64,000 bases of DNA. Origin: Salmonella enterica subsp. enterica serovar Typhimurium str. LT2 (GTDB taxonomy: Bacteria > Pseudomonadota > Gammaproteobacteria > Enterobacterales > Enterobacteriaceae). The notes below the pieces were generated by a model that was not told where the DNA came from, searched no databases, and was given only the letters and a program-made list of their open reading frames with translations. Position 1 is the first letter of the stretch. Each line of letters opens with the position of its first letter. Both the position numbers and the translations under genes were made by a program. The stretch is from contig NC_003197.2 in NCBI RefSeq assembly GCF_000006945.2, forward strand, positions 1,364,001-1,428,000, in the 5' to 3' direction. Shown here in pieces: positions 18,185-27,797 of the stretch.

Positions 18185-19411
18185 ATGTCTCTGTCAGTTA
18201 CGCGCGAAAACTTTGATGAATGGATGGTGCCGGTATACGTTCCCGCGCCTTTTATTCCTGTACGCGGAGAAGGCTCACGCCTGTGGGATCAGCAGGGGAA
18301 AGAGTATATTGATTTTGCTGGTGGGATCGCGGTCAACGCCTTGGGACATGCGCATCCGGCGCTGCGCGAGGCGTTAAATGAACAGGCGAATCGCTTCTGG
18401 CATATCGGGAACGGTTACACCAATGAACCGGCGCTGCGACTGGCGAAAAAACTGATCGACGCGACCTTCGCCGAACGCGTTTTCTTTTGTAATTCAGGCG
18501 CTGAAGCAAATGAAGCTGCATTAAAACTGGCGCGCAAATATGCCCACGATCGTGTCGGCAACCATAAAAGCGGCATTGTGGCCTTTAAAAACGCGTTCCA
18601 TGGCCGCACGCTCTTTACCGTCAGCGCTGGCGGTCAACCCACCTATTCACAGGACTTTGCGCCGCTGCCGCCGGATATTCGTCATGCAGCCTATAACGAT
18701 CTGAACTCCGCCAGCGCGCTCATTGATGACAATACCTGCGCCGTGATCGTAGAACCGGTGCAGGGCGAGGGCGGCGTGATCCCCGCCACGAAAGCTTTTT
18801 TGCAGGGGCTGCGTGAATTGTGCGACCGGCATCAGGCGTTACTGATTTTTGATGAGGTGCAGACGGGCGTCGGACGTACCGGCGAACTGTATGCATATAT
18901 GCATTATGGCGTTACGCCCGATATCCTGACGACCGCTAAAGCGTTGGGCGGCGGCTTCCCGATCGGCGCGATGCTGACCACGCAAGACTATGCCAGCGTC
19001 ATGACGCCAGGCACGCATGGCACCACCTACGGCGGTAATCCGCTGGCGACGGCAGTTGCCGGAAAAGTACTGGATATCATCAATACGCCGGAGATGCAAA
19101 ACGGCGTCAGACAGCGCCACGATGCGTTTATTGAACGTCTAAATACCCTTAATGTGCGTTTTGGCATGTTCAGTGAAATTCGCGGGCTGGGGCTACTGCT
19201 TGGCTGTGTGCTACAGACGGAGTTTGCCGGAAAAGCCAAACTCATCGCCCAGGAAGCGGCAAAAGCAGGCGTGATGGTGCTCATTGCCGGTGGCGACGTG
19301 GTGCGTTTTGCGCCAGCGTTAAATGTGAGCGACGAGGAGATAGCCACCGGGCTTGATCGTTTTGCCCTGGCGTGCGAACGCCTTCAGACGGGAGGCGTAC
19401 CATGCGGGTGA
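18185..19411 (+). CDS. astC: Succinylornithine transaminase
   Basis: Third step of the arginine succinyltransferase pathway: transfers the amino group of N2-succinylornithine to 2-oxoglutarate. PLP-dependent class III aminotransferase closely related to ArgD; the PLP lysine is in TTAKALGGGFPIGA near residue 250 and the cofactor region includes IFDEVQTGVGRTG. Length 408 residues. First gene of the operon; its last 10 bases overlap astA. Confidence 0.97.
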   Translation: MSLSVTRENFDEWMVPVYVPAPFIPVRGEGSRLWDQQGKEYIDFAGGIAVNALGHAHPALREALNEQANRFWHIGNGYTNEPALRLAKKLIDATFAERVFFCNSGAEANEAALKLARKYAHDRVGNHKSGIVAFKNAFHGRTLFTVSAGGQPTYSQDFAPLPPDIRHAAYNDLNSASALIDDNTCAVIVEPVQGEGGVIPATKAFLQGLRELCDRHQALLIFDEVQTGVGRTGELYAYMHYGVTPDILTTAKALGGGFPIGAMLTTQDYASVMTPGTHGTTYGGNPLATAVAGKVLDIINTPEMQNGVRQRHDAFIERLNTLNVRFGMFSEIRGLGLLLGCVLQTEFAGKAKLIAQEAAKAGVMVLIAGGDVVRFAPALNVSDEEIATGLDRFALACERLQTGGVPCG

Positions 19412-20436
19412 TTCGTCCTGTCGAACATGCGGATATCGCCGCGCTGATGCAGCTTGCAGGCAAAACGGGCGGCGGCTTAACCTCGCTACCGGCAAATGAA
19501 GCGACGCTGGCGGCCCGCATTGAACGCGCGCTAAAAACCTGGTCCGGCGAGCTGCCAAAAGGCGAACAAGGGTATGTATTCGTTCTCGAGGACAGTGAAA
19601 CGGGTGAGGTCGGCGGGATCTGCGCCATTGAGGTCGCGGTCGGCCTTAATGACCCCTGGTATAACTATCGTGTCGGTACGCTGGTTCATGCCTCCAAAGA
19701 GCTGAATGTATATAACGCGTTGCCAACATTATTCCTGAGTAATGATCACACTGGCAGCAGTGAGCTTTGCACGCTGTTTCTCGATCCCGAATGGCGTAAA
19801 GAGGGTAACGGCTACCTGTTGTCAAAATCGCGCTTTATGTTTATGGCCGCGTTTCGCGATAAATTCAATGAGAAAGTGGTGGCGGAAATGCGCGGCGTCA
19901 TTGACGAGCACGGTTATTCTCCCTTCTGGCAAAGTCTCGGCAAACGCTTTTTTTCTATGGATTTCAGCCGGGCGGATTTTTTATGCGGTACCGGGCAAAA
20001 AGCGTTTATCGCCGAGCTGATGCCCAAACATCCTATTTATACCCACTTCTTATCTGAAGAGGCACAGGCCGTGATTGGCGAAGTCCACCCGCAAACGGCG
20101 CCAGCCCGCGCGGTGCTGGAAAAGGAAGGCTTTCGCTATCGCCACTATATCGACATCTTCGACGGTGGGCCGACGCTGGAGTGTGATATTGACCGGGTGC
20201 GGGCTATTCGTAAAAGCCGACTGGTTGAAGTCGCGGAAGGGCAACCCGCGCCTGGCGACTATCCGGCATGTCTGGTCGCCAATGAAAACTATCACCACTT
20301 TCGGGCCGCGCTGGTGCGTGCCGATCCGCAGACTTCACGACTTGTACTTACCGCAGCGCAGTTGGATGCACTGAAATGTCGCGCGGGCGACCACGTTCGG
20401 CTGGTACGCCTTTGTGCTGAGGAGAAAACCGTATGA
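19402..20436 (+). CDS. astA: Arginine N-succinyltransferase
   Basis: First step of the AST pathway: succinyl-CoA plus arginine gives N2-succinylarginine. The protein is a GNAT-like acyltransferase of 344 residues starting MRVIRPVEHADIAALM. The start at 19402 lies inside the end of astC (10-bp overlap), and the stop overlaps the astD start (ATGA), which indicates translational coupling across the operon. Confidence 0.97.
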   Translation: MRVIRPVEHADIAALMQLAGKTGGGLTSLPANEATLAARIERALKTWSGELPKGEQGYVFVLEDSETGEVGGICAIEVAVGLNDPWYNYRVGTLVHASKELNVYNALPTLFLSNDHTGSSELCTLFLDPEWRKEGNGYLLSKSRFMFMAAFRDKFNEKVVAEMRGVIDEHGYSPFWQSLGKRFFSMDFSRADFLCGTGQKAFIAELMPKHPIYTHFLSEEAQAVIGEVHPQTAPARAVLEKEGFRYRHYIDIFDGGPTLECDIDRVRAIRKSRLVEVAEGQPAPGDYPACLVANENYHHFRAALVRADPQTSRLVLTAAQLDALKCRAGDHVRLVRLCAEEKTV

Positions 20437-21911
20437 CGCTATGGATAAACGGCGACTGGATAACCGGTCAGGGCGAACGCCGCCGCAAAACGAACCCGGT
20501 GAGCGCGGAGATACTTTGGCAGGGGAATGACGCTAATGCGGCACAGGTCGCCGAGGCCTGTCAGGCGGCGCGCGCGGCGTTTCCTCGCTGGGCCAGACAG
20601 CCTTTTGCCGCACGACAGGCTATCGTAGAGAAATTTGCCGCCCTGCTGGAGGCACATAAAGCCGAGCTCACGGAGGTCATCGCACGTGAAACCGGTAAAC
20701 CGCGCTGGGAGGCGGCGACGGAAGTGACGGCGATGATCAATAAGATTGCCATCTCGATTAAGGCTTACCACGCCAGAACAGGCGCACAAAAAAGCGAACT
20801 TGTCGATGGCGCCGCGACGTTGCGCCATCGTCCTCACGGTGTGCTGGCGGTATTCGGCCCTTATAACTTTCCCGGCCATTTACCGAATGGCCATATTGTG
20901 CCCGCGTTGCTGGCAGGCAATACGCTGATCTTCAAACCTAGCGAGCTAACGCCATGGACCGGGGAAACGGTAATAAAACTCTGGGAACGGGCGGGGCTAC
21001 CGGCAGGCGTTCTTAATCTGGTGCAGGGCGGCCGGGAGACCGGACAAGCGCTGAGTTCGCTCGACGATCTCGACGGACTGCTGTTTACCGGCAGCGCCAG
21101 TACCGGATATCAGCTTCATCGCCAGCTATCCGGCCAGCCGGAAAAAATCCTGGCCCTTGAAATGGGCGGAAACAACCCGCTCATTATTGAGGATGCGGCA
21201 AATATAGATGCGGCGGTACATCTGACGCTGCAATCGGCGTTTATTACCGCCGGACAGCGCTGTACCTGCGCGCGACGCCTTCTGGTAAAACAGGGTGCGC
21301 AGGGAGATGCATTTCTGGCGCGGCTGGTTGACGTCGCCGGACGTCTGCAGCCCGGCAGATGGGACGACGATCCGCAGCCGTTTATCGGCGGACTGATTTC
21401 AGCGCAGGCGGCACAGCATGTGATGGAGGCCTGGCGTCAACGAGAGGCATTAGGCGGTCGCACGCTACTGGCGCCGCGGAAGGTCAAAGAGGGAACCTCT
21501 CTGCTGACGCCTGGCATCATTGAGCTGACGGGCGTCGCGGATGTGCCGGATGAAGAGGTGTTTGGTCCGCTGCTGAACGTCTGGCGTTATGCGCATTTCG
21601 ATGAGGCGATTCGTCTGGCGAATAATACCCGTTTTGGTCTGTCGTGTGGGCTGGTGTCGACGGATCGCGCGCAGTTCGAACAGCTCTTGCTGGAGGCGCG
21701 GGCAGGGATCGTTAACTGGAATAAACCGCTCACCGGGGCAGCGAGTACTGCGCCGTTTGGTGGTGTCGGCGCGTCTGGTAACCATCGGCCCAGCGCCTGG
21801 TATGCCGCCGATTATTGCGCCTGGCCGATGGCCAGTCTGGAATCTCCCGAACTAACGTTGCCTGCGACATTAAGCCCCGGCCTCGACTTTTCTCGCAGGG
21901 AGGCGGTATGA
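20433..21911 (+). CDS. astD: Succinylglutamate semialdehyde dehydrogenase
   Basis: Fourth step of the AST pathway: NAD-dependent oxidation of N-succinylglutamate semialdehyde to N-succinylglutamate. Aldehyde dehydrogenase superfamily, 492 residues, with the NAD-binding FTGSASTGY, the general base in LEMGGNNPL and the catalytic cysteine in TAGQRCTCARR near residue 275. Four-base ATGA overlaps join it to both astA and astB. Confidence 0.97.
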   Translation: MTLWINGDWITGQGERRRKTNPVSAEILWQGNDANAAQVAEACQAARAAFPRWARQPFAARQAIVEKFAALLEAHKAELTEVIARETGKPRWEAATEVTAMINKIAISIKAYHARTGAQKSELVDGAATLRHRPHGVLAVFGPYNFPGHLPNGHIVPALLAGNTLIFKPSELTPWTGETVIKLWERAGLPAGVLNLVQGGRETGQALSSLDDLDGLLFTGSASTGYQLHRQLSGQPEKILALEMGGNNPLIIEDAANIDAAVHLTLQSAFITAGQRCTCARRLLVKQGAQGDAFLARLVDVAGRLQPGRWDDDPQPFIGGLISAQAAQHVMEAWRQREALGGRTLLAPRKVKEGTSLLTPGIIELTGVADVPDEEVFGPLLNVWRYAHFDEAIRLANNTRFGLSCGLVSTDRAQFEQLLLEARAGIVNWNKPLTGAASTAPFGGVGASGNHRPSAWYAADYCAWPMASLESPELTLPATLSPGLDFSRREAV

Positions 21912-23251
21912 CGGCGCATGAAGTTAATTTTGACGGGCTGGTGGGGCTTACGCACCATTATGCCGGGCTATCCTTCGGCAATGAGGCATCGACCCGCCAC
22001 CGTTTTCAGGTGTCGAATCCTCGTCTGGCGGTAAAACAGGGGCTGCTAAAGATGAAAGCTCTGGCGGATGCCGGCTTTCCCCAGGCGGTGATCCCGCCGC
22101 ATGAGCGACCTTTTATTCCGGCGTTGCGTCAGCTCGGCTTCACGGGTAGCGATGAGCAGATTCTGGATAAGGTTGCGCGTCAGGCGCCACGCTGGCTTTC
22201 CAGCGTGAGTTCCGCGTCGCCAATGTGGGTTGCGAATGCGGCGACGGTTTGCCCATCGGCAGACGCGCTGGACGGGAAAGTTCACCTGACGGTGGCGAAT
22301 TTAAACAATAAATTTCATCGCGCTCTTGAGGCGCCTGTTACCGAAGCGCTGCTACGCGCCATATTTCGCGATGAAAGCCAGTTTTCAGTGCATAGCGCGT
22401 TACCGCAGGTCGCATTATTGGGAGATGAAGGCGCGGCGAATCATAACCGTCTTGGCGGCGAGTATGGTTCGGCAGGCGTGCAGCTTTTTGTCTATGGGCG
22501 CGAAGAGGAGAATGAAATACGACCCGCTCGTTATCCGGCGCGCCAGAGCCGCGAAGCCAGCGAGGCCGTGGCGCGTCTTAATCAGGTGAATCCGCAACAG
22601 GTTATCTTCGCTCAGCAGAACCCGGAGGTCATCGATCAAGGCGTATTCCATAATGATGTCATCGCCGTTTCGAATCGACAGGTATTGTTTTGTCACGAAG
22701 CGGCGTTTGCCCGGCAGAAAGTGCTCATTAATCAGTTGCGTACGCGCGTTGACGGTTTTATGGCGATAGAGGTGCCCGCCGGCGAGGTTTCTGTATCAGA
22801 TGCTGTGGCGACCTACCTGTTTAATAGTCAGTTGCTAAGCCGTAACGACGGCTTAATGCTGTTAGTGTTGCCGCGGGAATGTCAGGACCATGTCGGCGTC
22901 TGGCGCTATCTGAATAAGCTGGTGGCGGAGGATAACCCCATCAGCGCGATGCAGGTGTTTGATTTGCGAGAAAGTATGGCCAACGGCGGCGGCCCGGCCT
23001 GTCTGCGATTACGCGTGGTGTTAACAGAAGAAGAACGAAGGGCGGTGAATCCAGCGGTAATGATGAATGACGCTCTGTTTACGGCCCTTAACGCGTGGGC
23101 GGATCGTTATTATCGCGATCGCCTGACCGCTGCCGATCTGGCCGATCCGTTATTATTGCGAGAAGGCCGGGAGGCGCTGGATGTGTTAACGCGTCTGCTG
23201 GATTTGGGGTCGGTTTATCCTTTCCAGCAAACGGGGGCGGCTGATGGATAA
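21908..23251 (+). CDS. astB: Succinylarginine dihydrolase
   Basis: Second step of the AST pathway: hydrolyses N2-succinylarginine to succinylornithine, two ammonia and CO2, by a Cys-His-Glu mechanism of the amidinotransferase fold. Residues 1-20 (AHEVNFDGLVGLTHHYAGLS) and the C-terminal cysteine region GGGPACLRLRVVL are conserved. The start ATG at 21908 overlaps the astD stop; 447 residues. An upstream extension in the open frame lies inside astD and is rejected. Confidence 0.97.
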   Translation: MTAHEVNFDGLVGLTHHYAGLSFGNEASTRHRFQVSNPRLAVKQGLLKMKALADAGFPQAVIPPHERPFIPALRQLGFTGSDEQILDKVARQAPRWLSSVSSASPMWVANAATVCPSADALDGKVHLTVANLNNKFHRALEAPVTEALLRAIFRDESQFSVHSALPQVALLGDEGAANHNRLGGEYGSAGVQLFVYGREEENEIRPARYPARQSREASEAVARLNQVNPQQVIFAQQNPEVIDQGVFHNDVIAVSNRQVLFCHEAAFARQKVLINQLRTRVDGFMAIEVPAGEVSVSDAVATYLFNSQLLSRNDGLMLLVLPRECQDHVGVWRYLNKLVAEDNPISAMQVFDLRESMANGGGPACLRLRVVLTEEERRAVNPAVMMNDALFTALNAWADRYYRDRLTAADLADPLLLREGREALDVLTRLLDLGSVYPFQQTGAADG

Positions 23252-24212
23252 CTTTCTGGCGTTGACGCTAAGCGGCACGACACCGCGGGTGACGCAGGGG
23301 AAGGGCGCGGGTTTTCGCTGGCGCTGGTTAGGCCATGGTCTGCTTGAACTCACGCCCGATGCGCCGGTCGACCGCGCGTTAATTCTTTCTGCGGGGATAC
23401 ACGGTAATGAAACCGCGCCGGTCGAGATGCTGGATAAGCTGCTGTCGGCGCTGTATTCAGGCAGCTTGACGTTAACGTGGCGAGTGCTGGTGGTACTCGG
23501 CAATCCGCAGGCGCTGGCGGCGGGAATACGCTATTGTCACAGCGATATGAACCGTATGTTTGGCGGGCGTTGGCAGTCCTTTGCCGAAAGCGATGAAACG
23601 CGGCGGGCGCGTGAGCTGGAGCTAAGTCTGGAGACCTTCTTTTCATCTGGCCAGGCGCGGGTACGCTGGCATCTGGATCTGCATACCGCCATTCGTGGCT
23701 CGCATCATTTGCGTTTTGGCGTATTGCCGCAGCGCGACCGCCCGTGGGAGACAGATTTTCTGGCGTGGCTGGGCGCGGCAGGACTAGAGGCGTTGGTATT
23801 TCATCAGGCGCCCGGCGGTACGTTTACGCACTTTAGCTCTGAACATTTCGGCGCGCTTTCCTGTACGCTGGAGTTGGGAAAGGCGTTGCCGTTTAGGCAA
23901 AACGATCTGACGCAGTTCAACGTAACCTCGCAGGCGTTGTCGGCGTTGCTGAGCGGTGTCGAAACGTCAACCTCGTTTTCGCCGCCGCTACGCTATCGGG
24001 TGGTGTCGCAAATCACGCGTCACAGCGACAAGTTCGCGCTTTATATGGATGCGCAAACGCTGAATTTTACTGCCTTTGCGAAGGGAACGTTGCTGGCCGA
24101 GGAGGGGGATAAGCGCGTGACGGTGACGCATGACGTTGAATATGTTCTCTTTCCTAATCCCTCTGTCGCCTGCGGATTGCGGGCTGGATTAATGCTGGAA
24201 AGACTGCCCTGA
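23244..24212 (+). CDS. astE: Succinylglutamate desuccinylase
   Basis: Last step of the AST pathway: cleaves N-succinylglutamate to glutamate and succinate. Zinc-dependent M14-like carboxypeptidase fold; zinc ligands in GIHGNETAPVEM (His, Glu) and LDLHTAIRGS (His), and the catalytic Glu in CTLELGKA. Length 322 residues. Its start overlaps astB by 8 bp. A hairpin with arms CCCTGTAA and TTACAGGG follows the stop. Confidence 0.97.
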   Translation: MDNFLALTLSGTTPRVTQGKGAGFRWRWLGHGLLELTPDAPVDRALILSAGIHGNETAPVEMLDKLLSALYSGSLTLTWRVLVVLGNPQALAAGIRYCHSDMNRMFGGRWQSFAESDETRRARELELSLETFFSSGQARVRWHLDLHTAIRGSHHLRFGVLPQRDRPWETDFLAWLGAAGLEALVFHQAPGGTFTHFSSEHFGALSCTLELGKALPFRQNDLTQFNVTSQALSALLSGVETSTSFSPPLRYRVVSQITRHSDKFALYMDAQTLNFTAFAKGTLLAEEGDKRVTVTHDVEYVLFPNPSVACGLRAGLMLERLP

Positions 24213-24547
24213 TAAATGTCCCTGTAAGCTCACGTTAGGATTACAGGGATGATTTGGGACACAGTTTCATGCTATTACGGATTATTCCTGGAGAATTGCT
24301 TTATTAATAAGCGTTGCTGCGTTATAGTTCTGCATAATTTCTGCTATATCATGCTGTTGTATATTTCTCTTTCAACTCTGCGCAATTTATTCTTTTTTTC
24401 TTCACAATTGGCGAAAAAGTGTTTTTTATACTTTCATTGTTTTACCGTTGTTATGACTAATTGACGCTAAGACGGTTAAAGTTAATCACGACAACACGGC
24501 GCTGTTTTAAATATGCCGTAAAAATAACTGAAAGGAAGGATAGAAAT
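24213..24547. other. astE-spy intergenic region
   Basis: 335 bp, AT-rich, holding an inverted repeat after astE (CCCTGTAA...TTACAGGG, 24221-24249), then the spy control region. spy is known to be activated by CpxR and BaeR, but I could not place their boxes with confidence. No gene is supported here; a 71-codon frame at 24249 has no ribosome site. Confidence 0.6.
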
Positions 24548-25033
24548 ATGCGTAAACTGACTGCTCTATTTGTTGCCTCTACCCTGGCGATGGGTGCTGC
24601 GAATCTCGCTCATGCCGCTGAGACTACCACCGCCGCGCCAGCGGATGCGAAGCCAATGATGCAGCATAAAGGTAAATTTGGCCCACATCACGATATGATG
24701 TTTAAAAACCTGAACCTGACGGACGCACAGAAGCAACAAATTCGCGACATTATGAAAGCGCAGCGCGAGCAAATGAAACGTCCGCTGCTGGAAGAGCGTC
24801 GCGCCATGCATGATATTATCGCCAGCGATACCTTCGATAAAGCCAAAGCCGAAGCGCAAATTACGAAAATGGAAGCGCAGCGCAAGGCCAATATGCTGGC
24901 GCATATGGAAACCCAGAATAAAATTTATAACGTTCTGACGCCGGAGCAGAAAAAGCAATATAACGCTAATTTTGAGAAGCGTCTGACGGAACGCCCGGCG
25001 CAAGAAGGTAAAATGCCTGCTGCGGCAGAATAA
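24548..25033 (+). CDS. spy: Periplasmic ATP-independent chaperone Spy
   Basis: Stress-induced periplasmic chaperone that binds unfolded proteins as a cradle-shaped dimer; controlled by the Cpx and Bae systems. The signal peptide ends in AHA before AETTTAAP. The two LTxxQ motifs that define the family are present: LTDAQKQQIRDIM and LTPEQKKQY. Length 161 residues from the ATG at 24548, preceded by GGAAGGA; the upstream open extension is not protein-like. Confidence 0.97.
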   Translation: MRKLTALFVASTLAMGAANLAHAAETTTAAPADAKPMMQHKGKFGPHHDMMFKNLNLTDAQKQQIRDIMKAQREQMKRPLLEERRAMHDIIASDTFDKAKAEAQITKMEAQRKANMLAHMETQNKIYNVLTPEQKKQYNANFEKRLTERPAQEGKMPAAAE

Positions 25034-25051
25034 CTTTCCGCATAATTTAAG

Positions 25052-25105
25052 ACCGCCGGTCTTGTCGACAACACAATCGTTGAGGTGGACAGGATCGGCG
25101 GTTTT
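25052..25105 (+). terminator. spy terminator between spy and cho
   Basis: ACCGCCG and CGGCGGT form the base of a long imperfect hairpin that continues with TCTTGTC/GACAGGA and CAAC/GTTG, followed by TTTTCTTT. It separates the convergent genes spy and cho. Confidence 0.8.
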
Positions 25106-25107
25106 CT

Positions 25108-25989
25108 TTATGACTGGCGACAGTCGGTGTGCAGTTCAATGATCTCATATTGACCTGACATTAACGGTTTACAGAGAATCTTATAGCCGTCCTGATCAAA
25201 ACCCGCAGGTGTGCGCACCAGGGTGGCGGCCTCATCCAGCGAGGGTACCGCCCCCAGCCATAACCAATTGTTGATAATGTGGAACTGGGTCATTTGTGGG
25301 CGGCTCTCTTTTAACGCGATAGCGCCTTTCCAGGGCCAGCAAACCACACGTAACCGTTCCAGCGAGGCCTGCAGACGAAGAAAATGCGCCTGCGGGGTTT
25401 CTTGCCCACAACACGCGCCAGCGCAGCGCTTCAGAGCGAAACGAAAACAGGCGCGCCCACGGCTTACCGGTTCAAGCCCCAGCAGGCCATAACACAATTT
25501 TTGTTCATCGGCGAGGTTCTGTAAGCTTTGCAGCGCCGCCCGACGGTTGGCGAAGAGGCCAAACAGGTTTGGCTCATGGGAAAAATCGACGCTGCGGGCG
25601 GAAACGACCTCAATCTTTTGTTCGCTCAACTGGAGAGAGCAAAGCTGGCGATTACGCCGTAACCGCTTGTTAAACAGCGGCTGTTGTTCTTTGATCAGCC
25701 GCGCCTCCAGCAGCAACGCGCCCATTTCCCCAGCGGTGCAGATCCAGCTTATCCGCCGCGCCTGTCGCAGCATAGTGGCCTCGTCAGGCGTTCGCAGATG
25801 TGAAAGCACCCGGCTGCGAATATTCACGCTTTTACCGATATAAAGCGGCAGCGTATCGCTTTCGCTATGAAATATATAGACGCCCGGTAAGGCTGGCGCT
25901 TCGCTGAGGAAAGGACGTAAATGTTCTGGATATTCGTAAATGGCCGCCGCTTCAAACTCAAGGCGGGGGGCTGATTGACGCCGTACCAC
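25108..25989 (-). CDS. cho: Excinuclease Cho (UvrC homologue)
   Basis: SOS-induced nucleotide-excision endonuclease making the 3' incision at lesions, homologous to the N-terminal half of UvrC. The GIY-YIG domain is at residues 40-110 (PGVYIFHSES, PLYIGKS, then a conserved Arg and Glu), followed by a cysteine-rich stretch (CAGACCGQE). I choose the GTG at 25989 (VVRRQSAPRLEF, 293 residues): it has GGAG six bases upstream and matches the E. coli N-terminus. An ATG at 26016 lacks a ribosome site and lies within the putative LexA box. Confidence 0.92.
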   Translation of the reverse strand: MVRRQSAPRLEFEAAAIYEYPEHLRPFLSEAPALPGVYIFHSESDTLPLYIGKSVNIRSRVLSHLRTPDEATMLRQARRISWICTAGEMGALLLEARLIKEQQPLFNKRLRRNRQLCSLQLSEQKIEVVSARSVDFSHEPNLFGLFANRRAALQSLQNLADEQKLCYGLLGLEPVSRGRACFRFALKRCAGACCGQETPQAHFLRLQASLERLRVVCWPWKGAIALKESRPQMTQFHIINNWLWLGAVPSLDEAATLVRTPAGFDQDGYKILCKPLMSGQYEIIELHTDCRQS

Positions 25990-26004
25990 AGTGATCTCCG
26001 TTAA

Positions 26005-26020
26005 CTGGTTATTCATCCAG
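26005..26020 (-). promoter_or_regulatory. Putative LexA box of cho
   Basis: CTGGATGAATAACCAG fits the LexA spacing CTGT-N8-ACAG with one symmetrical change in each half. It sits 16-31 bases upstream of the GTG start, as expected for the SOS gene cho. Confidence 0.6.
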
Positions 26021-26066
26021 TATAACAGCGGATGGGTGATTAAAAAAGAGGCTGGGAAGAGAGGAG

Positions 26067-26091
26067 GCCGGATAGACGAGCGATATCCGGC
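26067..26091. repeat. REP-like palindrome between nadE and cho
   Basis: GCCGGATA and TATCCGGC are inverted arms with a 9-nt spacer, a short REP-type unit. Confidence 0.65.
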
Positions 26092-26109
26092 ACAACAGTA
26101 GAAGTACGC

Positions 26110-26937
26110 TTACCTTTTCCAAAAGTCGTCGAATACCGTAATCGGTAAACGGCGCTTATGTTCAGTTTTTACATACCAGCCTTCGATAGTTTTAGCGATG
26201 GCGGGGTCCAGCGTTTTGCCTTCCAGGTAATCGTCAATATTGTCATACGTTACGCCCAGCGCGGCTTCATCAGGCAGTGAAGGGCGGTCGTCTTCCAAAT
26301 CGGCGGTGGGGACTTTTTTATACAGATGCTCAGGACAGCCCAGCGCTGCGAGAAGCTGTTTGCCCTGGCGTTTGTTAAGGCGATGAAGCGGGTTAATATC
26401 GGTACCGCCGTCGCCATATTTGGTGAAGAACCCGGTTATCGCTTCCGCCGCATGGTCGGTGCCCACCACGACGCCGTGAGTCATACCGGCGATGCTATAT
26501 TGCGCTTTCATTCGCTCACGCGCTTTTTCATTGCCGCGAACAAAATCGCTCAGCTCAATTCCCGCTTCGCGCAGCGCCTGTTCGCTGGCGAGGACGGCGC
26601 CTTTAATATTGACGGTGAGTACTCTGTCCGGCTGAATAAAAGCAATGGCGTCCTGGCAATCCTGTTCATCAGCCTGTACGCCATAAGGCAGACGAACGGC
26701 GATAAACTGCAGCGCATTATCACCGGTCTCTTCTCGCAATTCGGCGATAGCCATCTGGCTGAGTTTCCCGGCCAGCGTCGAATCCTGCCCGCCGCTGATG
26801 CCTAACACCAGCGATTTCAAAAAGGGATAGGTTTTCAGGTACGCTTTAAGAAAATCCACGCTGCGGCGAATTTCTTCTTCAGGGTTGATATGCGGTTTCG
26901 CGCCAAGCGCCTGGATTATCTCTTGCTGCAGAGTCAT
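26110..26937 (-). CDS. nadE: NH3-dependent NAD synthetase
   Basis: Final step of NAD synthesis: amidates nicotinate adenine dinucleotide using ammonia and ATP. The PP-loop [13 protein letters not shown] near residue 45 is the ATP-binding signature of N-type ATP pyrophosphatases; there is no glutaminase domain, so it is the ammonia-dependent form. Length 275 residues as in E. coli. Divergent from osmE across 218 bp. Confidence 0.97.
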
Positions 26938-27155
26938 TTAACCCCCTTCGACATTAAAAAAATGAATCTTTACCCTGTTAAAGCTAACCCTTCGCCGCTG
27001 AAACAACAAGGTTTGGCGGGCTAAGCGGTGTTTAAAACAACATGTCGCTGCGTTAGAGAATTTTCCGAAAGACTTTTTGTGGCGAGGCGCGGCTTGAAAA
27101 ATGTTCTGATGTATTCCAGGCTTACATAACACGCTGATAAACAAGAGGACGGAAA

Positions 27156-27497
27156 ATGAACAAGAACGTAGCAGGAATTTTAAGCGCAGCGGCGGTAATG
27201 ACTATGCTGGCAGGTTGTACGGCGTATGATCGTACAAAAGACCAATTTGTTGAGCCTGTCGTTAAAGATGTTAAAAAAGGAATGAGCAGGGCGCAAGTTG
27301 CGCAGATTGCGGGCAAACCGTCATCTGAAGTGAGTATGATTCATGCGCGCGGTACCTGTCAGACCTACATCCTGGGTCAACGTGATGGTAAAGCGGAAAC
27401 CTACTTTGTTGCGCTGGATGATACCGGGCACGTGATTAACTCCGGCTACCAGACCTGTGCGGAGTACGACACTGACCCACAGGCGCCGAAGCAGTAA
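27156..27497 (+). CDS. osmE: Osmotically inducible lipoprotein OsmE
   Basis: Small outer-membrane lipoprotein of the SmpA/OmlA (BamE-like) fold, induced by high osmolarity and in stationary phase. The lipobox is LAGC near residue 21, after a short hydrophobic signal. The SmpA-type core KKGMSRAQVAQIAGKP follows. Length 113 residues. Monocistronic, with its own terminator. Confidence 0.96.
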   Translation: MNKNVAGILSAAAVMTMLAGCTAYDRTKDQFVEPVVKDVKKGMSRAQVAQIAGKPSSEVSMIHARGTCQTYILGQRDGKAETYFVALDDTGHVINSGYQTCAEYDTDPQAPKQ

Positions 27498-27525
27498 CAA
27501 CTGTACATTGCCTGAACATTCAAGG

Positions 27526-27552
27526 AAACCGGCCTGCGAGCCGGTTTTTTTG
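27526..27552 (+). terminator. osmE intrinsic terminator
   Basis: AACCGGC/GCCGGTT stem with a CTGCGA loop followed by seven T. Confidence 0.92.
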
Positions 27553-27597
27553 TGCCTGCCATAACCTTATTTATTATCGCGAATTATTTGCCCGAAA

Positions 27598-27613
27598 TGT
27601 GAGGGGGGTCATA
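27598..27613 (+). promoter_or_regulatory. Putative CRP site of the chb operon
   Basis: TGTGAGGGGGGTCATA matches the TGTGA-N6-TCACA pattern at 9 of 10 core positions. It lies 185 bp upstream of chbB. The chb operon is known to need CRP and to be controlled by NagC and ChbR; the AT-rich stretch TTATTATCGCGAATTATT just upstream (about 27571-27588) could be a NagC-type operator, but I am less sure of that. Confidence 0.55.
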
Positions 27614-27797
27614 ACGCCAGGTCAATGAGAGACAATTTAGTGGGTCAAGGAAATACCATCCGGTGGTCCGATCCCGTATACTCATTTCAGCCACCTAAAA
27701 AAGTAAATCCGGTTACGCAAGTCGCCCAGAGTATGGATGCAGGTTGAGGCTTGCGGCGTATCTGGTTGACAGATAATCGCACATGAGGAAGGTTTTT

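Noticed and set aside
27783..27797. Upstream ATG for chbB
   Set aside because: Five extra residues not found in the family; the ATG at 27798 is well spaced from the ribosome site.
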